This document shows positions 54,233-62,900 of a stretch of DNA of 64,000 nt, one piece after another. The notes below the pieces were generated by a model. The model did no database searches. It was not told the DNA's origin and saw nothing but the letters and a program-made list of their open reading frames with translations. Every line of letters begins with the position of its first letter. Positions within the stretch are counted from its first letter, which is position 1. A program made the translations under genes and the position numbers. Origin of the DNA: RGIG3013 sp045538935. GTDB lineage: Bacteria; Bacillota; Clostridia; Oscillospirales; Acutalibacteraceae. The DNA is taken from positions 232,851 to 296,850 of the forward strand of contig JAZQEI010000022.1 in assembly GCA_045538935.1 (NCBI GenBank). The letters run 5' to 3'.

Positions 54233-54678
54233 TGGATAAAAAATTTATGCAAAAAGCCATTTCTCTGGCAAAAAAAGCGGCCCAAAACGGTGATGTCCCC
54301 GTAGGTGCGGTTTTAGTAAAAAACGGCGAGATTATTGCAAAAGCATACAATAAGCGAGAAAAAGACGGCCTTGCCACTGCTCATGCCGAACTACTTGCCA
54401 TAAATTCAGCTTGCAAAACCTTAAACACATGGCATTTAGACGAATGTGAGCTTTACGTTACCCTAGAGCCTTGCCCAATGTGTGCGGGAGCAATAATAAA
54501 CTCAAGAATTAAAACCGTAATTTTTGGCGCTTACGATTTAAAGGCCGGCTCTTGCTCAAATGACAGCGTTATAAATCTGTTTAGCCTACCTTATAATCAT
54601 ACCCCCGAGGTGTACGGCGGAATAATGGAAAACGACTGCGCAAAGCTGCTTTCAGACTTTTTTAAAGATAAAAGGTAA
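54232..54678 (+). CDS. tadA: tRNA-specific adenosine deaminase
   Basis: This 148-residue zinc deaminase has the active-site HAELLAI (His near residue 52, Glu two later) and PCPMCAGAI (Cys near 82 and 85). It changes A34 to inosine in tRNA-Arg(ACG); that very tRNA is encoded 90 bases downstream on the other strand. The ATG overlaps the protease stop (TGATG) and GGAGA is just upstream. Confidence 0.95.
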   Translation: MDKKFMQKAISLAKKAAQNGDVPVGAVLVKNGEIIAKAYNKREKDGLATAHAELLAINSACKTLNTWHLDECELYVTLEPCPMCAGAIINSRIKTVIFGAYDLKAGSCSNDSVINLFSLPYNHTPEVYGGIMENDCAKLLSDFFKDKR

Positions 54679-54683
54679 ATTAA

Positions 54684-54715
54684 AAAAGCACTACATATTT
54701 TGATGTAGTGCTTTT
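54684..54715 (+). terminator. Terminator of the protease-tadA operon
   Basis: AAAAGCACTACA pairs with TGTAGTGCTTTT around an eight-base loop, followed by ATTTTATT. Confidence 0.85.
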
Positions 54716-54733
54716 ATTTTATTATGTATAATA

Positions 54734-54764
54734 AAAAACGACTTGCAATAAGCAAGTCGTTTTT
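54734..54764 (-). terminator. Terminator of tRNA-Arg
   Basis: AAAAACGACTTGC pairs with GCAAGTCGTTTTT; on the minus strand it follows the tRNA 3' end directly. Confidence 0.8.
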
Positions 54765-54841
54765 TGGCGCGCTGAAGAAGATTCGAACTCCCGACCTTCT
54801 GGTCCGTAGCCAGACGCTCTATCCAGCTGAGCTATCAGCGC
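54765..54841 (-). tRNA. tRNA-Arg (ACG)
   Basis: A 77-base cloverleaf on the minus strand. The acceptor GCGCTGA pairs with TCAGCGC, anticodon loop CTACGGA carries ACG, the T arm contains GTTCGAAT, and CCA is encoded. It is the substrate of the TadA encoded next to it. Confidence 0.96.
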
Positions 54842-54915
54842 ATTTTTGCTGCCGATATATAATATCACATATTAAATATAAAATCAAGTATTTTTTAAAT
54901 TTTATAAACATAAAA

Positions 54916-55353
54916 TTATAATTGAGTCAAATTTATTACTATTTTTCCTTTTTTCTCGGCTAATTCTTTGAAAGTTGCTGCTCCACCGAACGAGTGATCA
55001 ACATTAACAACAACAATTTCTGATTCACAAATCATCCATTTATTGCGGTAAGAAATTGCAAATTTTTTAGGTGCCCTAGCTACTGCTTCGGGGAAAAGTG
55101 TATTGGAATAATCAATATAATTTAATTCATTATTTTTTCTTGGTAAGTAAGCTAAAACAACATAATAACTTATGTTAGGGTATTTATTTTTTAAATCTTT
55201 AAGTATTTGTTTTACCCAAAAGTCAAAATTCCCATTATTCCCAACCAAAAAACGAGTCGCTTTTTTGTTTTCAATTAAATCTATTAAAACTCTTTTTAAG
55301 TTTTCTTGTATGTTTTGTTTTGTGTTTTTATGTCCCAAAAAAGTAACAGTCAA
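54916..55353 (-). CDS. SLOG-like (YpsA/DUF1273-type) protein
   Basis: This 145-residue protein opens TVTFLGHKNT, has RFLVGNNGNFDFWVKQIL, then YYVVLAYLP and CESEIVVVNVDHSFGGAATFKELAEKKGK near the end. This is the order of the SLOG nucleotide-binding Rossmann-like fold: opening loop, G-N-GxFD segment and the late G-G-(A/T)xxF motif. SLOG proteins bind or cleave nucleotide signals and occur in several defence systems. The frame is open to 55473, but the TTG at 55353 stands seven bases after GGGGTGA and downstream of a clear promoter. It is divergent from an XRE regulator. Confidence 0.7.
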   Translation of the reverse strand: MTVTFLGHKNTKQNIQENLKRVLIDLIENKKATRFLVGNNGNFDFWVKQILKDLKNKYPNISYYVVLAYLPRKNNELNYIDYSNTLFPEAVARAPKKFAISYRNKWMICESEIVVVNVDHSFGGAATFKELAEKKGKIVINLTQL

Positions 55354-55370
55354 AATAATATCACCCCTTT

Positions 55371-55421
55371 GCACCTGTATAGGTGCATAAACATAATATA
55401 ACAAAGTTATAATATTGTCAA
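55371..55421 (-). promoter_or_regulatory. Promoter and putative operator of the SLOG gene
   Basis: On the minus strand TTGACA (55416-55421), 17 bases, TATTAT (55393-55398). The perfect palindrome GCACCT-GTAT-AGGTGC (55371-55386) covers the expected transcription start, so the divergent XRE protein may repress there. A half-site-like TGCAAAGGTGG precedes the XRE gene. Confidence 0.7.
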
Positions 55422-55460
55422 ACAAAATTGTGCTTATATTAGTGCAAAGGTGGTGTGACA

Positions 55461-55685
55461 ATGAATGCAACAAAAGAAAAACGAATTGGCGAGAAAATAA
55501 AATCTTTAAGAATAAAGGCTAATTTAACACAAGAACAGCTAGCAGCAAAGTTACAGCTTAACGGTTGTGATATCACCCGTAGTGCAGTTGCAAAAATTGA
55601 AGTCGGCCAGCGTCATATTTATGCAGATGAAATTATACTGATTGCTAAAATTCTAAATGTCACATATAACCAAATATTAGATTAA
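55461..55685 (+). CDS. XRE-family transcriptional regulator
   Basis: This 74-residue protein is a single helix-turn-helix domain (EKIKSLRIKANLTQEQLAAKL, ITRSAVAKIEVGQRHIYADE). The length leaves no sensory domain, so any signal must come through a partner, plausibly the divergent SLOG protein. The ATG at 55461 is preferred over the GTG at 55455 because AAAGGTGG lies at the right distance. It is followed by its own terminator. Confidence 0.9.
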   Translation: MNATKEKRIGEKIKSLRIKANLTQEQLAAKLQLNGCDITRSAVAKIEVGQRHIYADEIILIAKILNVTYNQILD

Positions 55686-55690
55686 TTTAC

Positions 55691-55713
55691 GGCAGGATTT
55701 ATTCCTGCTTTTT
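55691..55713 (+). terminator. Terminator of the XRE gene
   Basis: GCAGGA pairs with TCCTGC around a five-base loop, followed by T5. Confidence 0.7.
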
Positions 55714-55918
55714 ATTTTTCCTTTGCTTTTCAGCCATTTAAAATGTTTAAAACAATACATTACTCATAAATTTTAAATAAAATGTCTGAAATCGAAAGCA
55801 TACTATATATAGCATATATAATTTTAATAATATACTATATAATGTATAAAAATATTTTTTGCATAAATAAAGATTGTCCGTTAATAATATTATTAAAGTA
55901 AACGGTTTTGGTGAAAAA

Positions 55919-56284
55919 ATGGAACTTTTTTTAAAGCTTTTAAAGGCATTTTTAGTTGGTGGCGGACTCTGTTTAATAGGCCAAGTGTTAATAGATTTTA
56001 CCAAGCTTACCCCAGCAAGAATTTTGGTTGGCTATGTGGTAAGCGGAGTATTTTTAACTGCGGTCGGAGCCTACGAGCCACTTGTTAAATTTGCCGATGC
56101 AGGTGCAACTGTTCCACTCTCGGGTTTTGGCTATTCTTTGGCTAACGGAGTAAAAGAGGCGGTTGCGCGATACGGCTTTATGGGAGCTTTAAGCGGCGGA
56201 TTAACCGCAACGGCGGCAGGAATAACTGCGGCAATATTCTTTTCGCTAATAGCGGCACTGCTTTCAAAACCGCAACCCAAATAA
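55919..56284 (+). CDS. spoVAE: Stage V sporulation protein AE (SpoVAE)
   Basis: This 121-residue integral membrane protein has the SpoVAEB pattern: FLVGGGLCLIGQVLIDFTK, YVVSGVFLTAVGAYEPLV, FADAGATVPLSGFGYSLANG and a final hydrophobic segment. SpoVA proteins carry dipicolinic acid across the inner forespore membrane. The ATG follows GGTGAAAAA. Usually spoVAC and spoVAD precede it; here it is alone, preceded by about 200 A/T-rich bases in which I see no definite forespore promoter. Confidence 0.9.
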   Translation: MELFLKLLKAFLVGGGLCLIGQVLIDFTKLTPARILVGYVVSGVFLTAVGAYEPLVKFADAGATVPLSGFGYSLANGVKEAVARYGFMGALSGGLTATAAGITAAIFFSLIAALLSKPQPK

Positions 56285-56354
56285 ACAACAAGGCAAACTG
56301 CACAGAGTAAATGCATACTAAATGTTCCGAGCTTTGTTGTAAACGGAGCATAGT

Positions 56355-56390
56355 GGCGGACGAAATCAAATTTTTATGGTTTCGTCCGCC
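56355..56390 (+). terminator. Hairpin/terminator after spoVAE
   Basis: GGCGGACGAAA pairs perfectly with TTTCGTCCGCC; a short T run follows. Confidence 0.7.
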
Positions 56391-56407
56391 CATTCTTTTT
56401 AAATAGA

Positions 56408-56423
56408 TGTTTCACGTGAAACA
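56408..56423. promoter_or_regulatory. parS site 1
   Basis: TGTTTCACGTGAAACA, the perfect 16-base parS palindrome bound by ParB, 156 bases before parA. Confidence 0.95.
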
Positions 56424-56512
56424 TTTTTAAAAAATCACCCCTACCCCCTTTACATTTAATATCTGTTTTGCTATACTATAAATAACGATTTAAAAATTGC
56501 AGAATGTCTTAT

Positions 56513-56528
56513 TGTTTCACGTGAAACA
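56513..56528. promoter_or_regulatory. parS site 2
   Basis: A second perfect TGTTTCACGTGAAACA, 36 bases before the parA start, so bound ParB may also repress parAB. Confidence 0.95.
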
Positions 56529-56563
56529 TTTGCATACAGTATATAAAAAAAGGGGGAAAAAGC

Positions 56564-57331
56564 TTGGGAAAAATAATATCGGTTGTTAACCAAAAAGGCG
56601 GCGTTGGTAAGACCACATCGGCCGTAAACCTTGTTGCCGCACTCGGACAAAGCGGAAAACGCATTTTGCTTGTAGATGCCGACCCACAAGGCAATACCAC
56701 AAGCGGATACGGTGTAAATAAAAAGAACATTAAAGCCTCGTCTTATGATTTACTTGTTGGTACCGCCACAATAGACCAGGCAATAGTTAAAACTCAGTTT
56801 AAGGGTGTAGATATTATTCCGTCTGATATGAACCTTGCCGGCGCCGAAATAGAGCTTATTTCTATAGAAAACCGCGAGCAGCAGTTCAAAAAGACACTTA
56901 ACCTTGTTAGAAACAATTACGATTACATATTTTTAGACTGTCCCCCCTCTTTAGGCCTTATTACCCTAAACGCACTAACCGCGTCAGATACAGTATTGGT
57001 GCCTATTCAGTGCGAGTATTTTGCATTAGAGGGATTATCTCAACTAATGGCTACCGTTCGCCAGGTAAAAAGGCTTTATAACCCTATTTTAGAACTAGAG
57101 GGCGTTTTGCTTACTATGTACGACGGCAGATTAAACCTAACACAACAGGTTGTTAACGAAATAAAGAAATTCTTTGCAAACAAGCTTTATAAAACGGTTA
57201 TTCCGCGTGCGGTAAGACTTTCAGAGGCTCCCAGCTACGGTATGCCCATACAGTATTATGACCCACGCTCTAAGGGCGCGGCGGCCTATAACGATTTAGC
57301 TAAGGAATTTTTAAAAAATAATAGGAGATGA
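56564..57331 (+). CDS. parA: Chromosome-partitioning ATPase ParA (Soj)
   Basis: This 255-residue deviant Walker ATPase has KGGVGKTTSAVNLVAALG (residues 10-27), LLVDADPQGN near 40 and FLDCPPSLG near 125. With ParB and parS it segregates the origin region. The start is TTG, eight bases after AGGGGG; no ATG is available before the P-loop. The stop overlaps the parB frame. Confidence 0.96.
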   Translation: MGKIISVVNQKGGVGKTTSAVNLVAALGQSGKRILLVDADPQGNTTSGYGVNKKNIKASSYDLLVGTATIDQAIVKTQFKGVDIIPSDMNLAGAEIELISIENREQQFKKTLNLVRNNYDYIFLDCPPSLGLITLNALTASDTVLVPIQCEYFALEGLSQLMATVRQVKRLYNPILELEGVLLTMYDGRLNLTQQVVNEIKKFFANKLYKTVIPRAVRLSEAPSYGMPIQYYDPRSKGAAAYNDLAKEFLKNNRR

Positions 57332-57336
57332 TATAC

Positions 57337-58185
57337 ATGGCAGCAAAAAAAGGCGGCTTAGGACGTGGCTTAGATTCCCTTTTTAACGAGAACTCAACCG
57401 AATCAAGCGCGGTAGAGCTTAAAATAATAGATATTGAGCCCAACAAAAACCAACCCCGTGCAAAGTTCGACGAAGAGGCTCTTTCAGCCCTAGCCGACAG
57501 TATTGCTAAGCACGGCGTACTGCAACCAATAGTTGTTAGACCCTTAAAAAACGGCATGTATCAAATAGTTGCCGGTGAGCGCCGTTGGCGAGCATCAAGA
57601 ATAGCCGAGCTAGATACTATCCCCGCCGTTGTTAAAGAAATGACCGATTCCGAGGTTGTTCAGGTAGCCTTAATAGAAAACCTACAAAGGCAAGATTTAA
57701 ACCCCGTTGAAGAAGCAAACGGCTATAAAACTTTAATGGACGAGCATATGTTCACTCAAGAACAGGTTGCTGAGTCTGTTGGAAAATCACGCTCTGCCAT
57801 AGCAAACTCACTAAGACTTTTATCTCTTACCGACGTAGAGCTTGAAAACCTTAAAAACGGCGCAATTACCGCGGGTCACGCACGCGCATTACTTGCTGTA
57901 GACGACAAAAAGTTGCGCTCCGCAATGCTCGAAAAGGCATTAAACGGAGCATCGGTTAGAGAACTTGAAAATATTGCAAAGTTCGGCAAATTACCGCAAA
58001 AAAAGGCAAAAAGCCCTATAAAGAACAAGTTTTATAACGAGGTAGAATTAAGCCTTAAGGCCGAAATTCACCGCAAGGTTAAGGTTGTTCCCACCAAAAA
58101 CGGCCGTGGCACACTAACCATAGAGTTCCATTCCGATGCCGACCTTGCCGATATAGCAAATGCCCTGCAAACATTAAATAAATAA
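57337..58185 (+). CDS. parB: Chromosome-partitioning protein ParB (Spo0J)
   Basis: This 282-residue CTPase/DNA-binding clamp has the N-terminal GLGRGLDSLF that contacts ParA, the CTP-binding motif GERRWRA near residue 82, ENLQRQDLNPVEEA near 110 and the helix-turn-helix FTQEQVAESVGKSRSAIANSLRL near 135 that reads parS. The ATG at 57337 follows AGGAG by nine bases; the one at 57328 overlaps that site. Confidence 0.96.
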   Translation: MAAKKGGLGRGLDSLFNENSTESSAVELKIIDIEPNKNQPRAKFDEEALSALADSIAKHGVLQPIVVRPLKNGMYQIVAGERRWRASRIAELDTIPAVVKEMTDSEVVQVALIENLQRQDLNPVEEANGYKTLMDEHMFTQEQVAESVGKSRSAIANSLRLLSLTDVELENLKNGAITAGHARALLAVDDKKLRSAMLEKALNGASVRELENIAKFGKLPQKKAKSPIKNKFYNEVELSLKAEIHRKVKVVPTKNGRGTLTIEFHSDADLADIANALQTLNK

Positions 58186-58213
58186 ACCTACAATCCCGAA
58201 AGGAAGAATAAAA

Positions 58214-59488
58214 ATGTTAGATATTAAAAGAGTTAGACAAAACCCCGACCTAGTAAAACAAGCCGTTAAAAACCGCAACGGCAACCTAGATGCCAAAATA
58301 GACGAGCTTTTAGAAATAGATAATCTCCGCCGTGACATTACCGGTAAGGTTGAGGCCATGAAAGCCGAGCAAAATATTGCATCTAAGCAGATTCCTATGT
58401 ACAAAAAAGAGGGCAAAGATGTGTCAGAAATAATGGCAAAAATGAAAACCCTCTCTGAAAACATTAAAGAGCTAGACGCTAAATTAAGCGAGTGCGACAA
58501 GGCTCAGCGCGACATTTTGCTTTCTATCCCTAATATTCCGCACGAATCTGTACCTGTAGGCAATTCCGATGCCGATAACGTAGAAATACGCCGCAACGGT
58601 ACCCCTACCGAGTTCCCCTACGAGCCCAAAGCACACTGGGACATTGGCGCACAGCTTGGCATTTTAGACCCCGAAACCGCCGCAAAGGTAACCGGCACAC
58701 GTTTCCACTTTTATAAAGGTTTAGGCGCAAGACTAGAGCGCGCAGTTATAAACTACTTTTTAGATACCCACACAGAGCACGGCTATACCGAAATTTTACC
58801 GCCATTTATGGCAAACCGCGCATCTATGACCGCTACAGGCCAGTTGCCTAAGTTTGAAGAAGATGCATTCAAACTTTCTAACAACGAGTATTTTCTTATT
58901 CCCACAGCCGAAGTACCCGTAACCAATATGCACCGTGACGAAATTATAGATGGAAAGCAAATGCCTTTAAAATACTGCGCATATTCTGCTTGTTTTAGAG
59001 CCGAAGCAGGCTCTGCCGGCAGAGATACCCGCGGTCTTATACGTCAGCACCAGTTTAATAAGGTAGAATTAGTTAAATTTGCTTCTCCCGAAACCTCTTA
59101 CGACGAGCTTGAAAAACTAACTGCCGATGCTGAGCGCGTTCTAGAGGGCTTAGGACTACCCTTTAGAGTTGTATGTCTTTGCTCTGGTGACTTAGGCTTT
59201 TCTTCGGCAAAAACCTACGACATTGAGGTTTGGATGCCATCATACGGCCGCTATGTTGAAATTTCTTCTTGCTCCAACTTCGAAGATTACCAGGCACGCC
59301 GCGGCTCAATTCGTTTTAAAAACGAAATTAAAGACAAAGCTCAGCTTGCCCATACACTTAACGGCTCTGGCGTAGCAGTTGGCCGTACAGTTGCCGCTAT
59401 TTTAGAAAACTATCAAAATCCCGACGGTTCGGTAACTATACCTAAGGCTCTTGTTAAATATATGGGCTGTGACAAAATTACAAAGTAA
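58214..59488 (+). CDS. serS: Serine--tRNA ligase
   Basis: This 424-residue class II synthetase has the N-terminal coiled-coil arm (about 30-100) that binds tRNA-Ser. Motif 2 is FRAEAGSAGRDTRGLIRQHQF (near residue 261), and motif 3 is NGSGVAVGRTVAAILENYQ (near 384). It charges tRNA-Ser and Sec tRNA. AAAGGAAG precedes the ATG. It follows parB by 28 bases and probably shares its transcript. Confidence 0.97.
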   Translation: MLDIKRVRQNPDLVKQAVKNRNGNLDAKIDELLEIDNLRRDITGKVEAMKAEQNIASKQIPMYKKEGKDVSEIMAKMKTLSENIKELDAKLSECDKAQRDILLSIPNIPHESVPVGNSDADNVEIRRNGTPTEFPYEPKAHWDIGAQLGILDPETAAKVTGTRFHFYKGLGARLERAVINYFLDTHTEHGYTEILPPFMANRASMTATGQLPKFEEDAFKLSNNEYFLIPTAEVPVTNMHRDEIIDGKQMPLKYCAYSACFRAEAGSAGRDTRGLIRQHQFNKVELVKFASPETSYDELEKLTADAERVLEGLGLPFRVVCLCSGDLGFSSAKTYDIEVWMPSYGRYVEISSCSNFEDYQARRGSIRFKNEIKDKAQLAHTLNGSGVAVGRTVAAILENYQNPDGSVTIPKALVKYMGCDKITK

Positions 59489-59523
59489 TAGCACCGCAAA
59501 TAAATATATATATATATAAATGT

Positions 59524-59552
59524 AAAGGACAACCTCACCAGCGGTTGTCCTT
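59524..59552 (+). terminator. Terminator of parA-parB-serS
   Basis: AAAGGACAACC pairs with GGTTGTCCTTT, followed by T5. Confidence 0.87.
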
Positions 59553-59556
59553 TTTT

Positions 59557-59983
59557 TCCTATATTCTATATTTAACCATAAATAAATTATTCCAATATTA
59601 TGTAAACCACAACAAATTGTGGTGTCTAAAACTGCAAAGAATAATTTTTTCTATATATTGCAAGAACAACGATGATTGACAAAAAAATATTGAAATAATA
59701 ACCTAAATGTAGAAAAAATAATTAAAAATATGTGCAACTTGCACAAAAAGTTTAAAATATCGGTCAAATAGCACAAAACAACGAACTAAAAACTGTTTAA
59801 AATAACATAAATTTCAAAAAATTTAGTGCTTTAAATCGTTTTTTAGGGGCAAATATCGATTATTTGTGCAAAAAATAGCCTTTTTCCCCTTGCGCTTTGT
59901 GCATTTTTATGATACACTTAAATAGCCAATAATAAGGTCGTATTGGTTCGGCCTTACATTAAATAAATAAAGGAGAGAAATTT
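59557..59983 (+). promoter_or_regulatory. Long A/T-rich leader of the secreted protein gene
   Basis: There is no ORF of note in 427 bases. A perfect palindrome TGTGCAA-C-TTGCACA lies at 59731-59745, and related (T)TGTGCA or AGCACAAA motifs recur near 59770, 59865 and 59898, as if one regulator bound repeatedly. AAGGAGAG precedes the downstream ATG. Confidence 0.4.
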
Positions 59984-62900
59984 ATGAAAAAGTTGGCAAA
60001 ACTTTTATCGGTTGTATTGGCAGCATTAATGCTATTTAGCTGCATTCCTACAACCATGGGTGCATTCGCACTCGAAGGTGCCTCTTATGCAGTAATGAAT
60101 GACGCATCTGGCGTAGATGCAAATACAGTACTAGCATATGAGCTTAAGGATCAAAAAGTAGGTACCGAAGTTGGTTTAGCACCCACAAGTGCATATTACC
60201 AAGCACAAATCTGGTCTCCATTTACCTGGTCCACATGGTCCGGCTTCTTAGTAGATGTTGACCCTGTAAAGCTAACAGGCGCACAGGCTGTTGCTATTTG
60301 GGTAGACTTTACTGAACTCGGTAATGAAGGCAGTGATGCTAACCAGAGCTGGAAGTTTGCTCTTGGTACTGTTCATGACAAGACCGAGAACACAAATGGT
60401 GACACAAACTCAGAAACTGGCGAGCCTATAGTTAACTACGCCGACCAAAATGCTCAAATTGCCGCAACAGAAATAATGGGTCACAATGGTGATACCACTG
60501 TTTACTTTGTTGGTATAGACGGCACAGTTAAGTCCCAAAAGGTTTGGTACGATGCAAAAGCTGGCGTTAACCTTGGCAACCGTGCAATAGCAGGCTTTAA
60601 GGGCTGGGTTGTTGCTCCTATTAATGGCGACACTTCTGCAGACGTTACAGCTAATATGCTTTGTTTATCTAGAAACGGTAACTTACCAAACACAATAGAC
60701 GAGCAACTCGCAACAATTAGAATTGACGAAATTTGCGCAGTTTACGATATTGAAAGCTTTATTGCTGAAAAGCAGCAGGTTATAACTGCTGATGCTGTTG
60801 TTCTTAACGACGGTTCCGATGCTACAACATTAAGTTTAGTAGCAAATGGTGCGGCAAGGCCCATAACTGCTGCAAACAACCCCGGCGCAACTTTAAATGC
60901 ACCGTACCTTTATACATCGTATAACGGTATTAATGAATCTCAGGCATTCTGGAACACCTGGTTAGGCGCTACATTTACCCTTTCTGTTCCCGAGGGTGAA
61001 ACTCTTGAAGGCACCGAAGCTATCGCAATGTGGGTAGACTTCTCTAACCTTAAGGGCTCAGAGCCTTGGAAGTTTAACCACGTTTATAACGCCGCAGCCG
61101 GTACAGCTAGCGACGTTTTACTTAACAATAGCAATACTGTTATTACCCTAGTTGGTACCGACGGTACAGTTAAGAACGTTAAATACAACTATGACCCTAA
61201 CACCAATGATAACCTAGGTATAGCTCTTGGCGGCTTTAAGGGTTGGATTATCAACCCTGTATCCAACACTGAAAATATTGCAGCTATAGATACAGTATCT
61301 TTCAGCCGTAACGGTTACACCGCCGTTGATACAGCTAACTTTGCAAAGGGCATTTGCTTTGATACTATTACAGCAGTTAAAGATTTACACTCATTTATTT
61401 ATGCAGAGTCTGCAAAAATTGCAGCAGCTAATGCAGCAGTTTGCGCCGACACACTTAACGACTTTAGCGATGTTTCTACAATTACCTCTACCTTTGCTAA
61501 CAGCGCTGCTTCTGTAGTAAGCTTAGACGGTAAGGGTTATAGGGTAGACACAACCAAAGCAAGAAATATAACAATTTCCTTTGCAGAAACTGATTTAAGC
61601 CAGTACGAAGCACTTGCTTTATATGTAGAAACAACTGTTGATTATTCGTTTGTTAACTTTAAAAATGCCGCAGGCACAAACTTAACAAACGTATTAAAAG
61701 GCAACCCCGGCATTACATTCGTAGGCCTAGACGGTAAAGTTGACCACACCGCAATTGTTTCTAACGAAAAAGGTTACTGGAACCTTATGGCAGGCAGAAA
61801 GGGTTACTTACTTATAGATTTAGCAGACGGCTTAGATGCAGCTGCTTATGTAACCAACGCTTTACAGTTTACTTCTACACAGTATCATTCTTCTAACAAC
61901 GCGGCTAACAACGGTGTAAAGATGTATATCGATAACCTTTTAGGTGTTAAAGATGCAAACACATTTGCATTAGGCTTTAATACACTTAAGTATGCTGAGG
62001 ACAGCAAGCTCCCCGGTACTGCAGATTTAGGCGTAAATGTTTCTTATACAAACAATGAAAAATCAAATGTTAACATTACCTTTACTGCTGTAGACGGCGC
62101 AGACAGTTACGACGTAGTTGTTTGGTCTGCAGATGGCAAGGCAGTTAACAATGTGACCGACGCAATTTACAATATGGACGTTGCACAGGGCGCAGAATAT
62201 ATGATTCAGGTTATAGCTAAGAAGGGTACATCCACAGTAGCAGTATCTGCTGAGTATGCCTTTACAGCATACGCTCCCCTACCCAACATCATAATTCCGT
62301 TCAACACATTTAATGATTCTAGTACAGTTGCTTCTACCATAGGTGGCGATGGTGTTCCTACCACAATTCTTTGGAGCCAAGAAGGCGTTAGTTCATATGC
62401 TGTAAATATGCAAATGTACGGTTGGTCGGCAATGAATGTAAACAAAACCAATACCGCAGAATCTATCACCGGTGTTGAAGGTATTCTTGTTTATATTGAT
62501 TCAACTAATATGACTAAAGCTCACAGCTTTAGATTAAATGCAGTTACTGTTAATGAAGATGGAAGCAAAACAGAAAACAACATTTGTGGTATAACCGCAG
62601 GTAGCGGCGTATTCCCTGTATATGTATTTGATGCTGTAACAGGCGAACAATATACAACACAAAACGCATATACCGTTAACGGCTTCGCGGTATTGGAAGG
62701 CAAAAAGGCATATTATTTGATAGATGCAAAACGTCTTCCTGAAGGCTTTGACTTCGCTACTGTAGATTACATAACTATTGGACGTTCAGGTTATGTAGGT
62801 CTTGGTGACGATAATGCAAAAATACTCAAGTTCGATAACTTATCTTTAGTTACCGATATAGACGGATTCATTGCAAATAAAGACGCTTACATGCAGTCTA

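Noticed and set aside
55700..55918. Forespore (sigma-G) promoter before spoVAE
   Set aside because: The A/T-rich region has loose matches only; none has both boxes at the right spacing.
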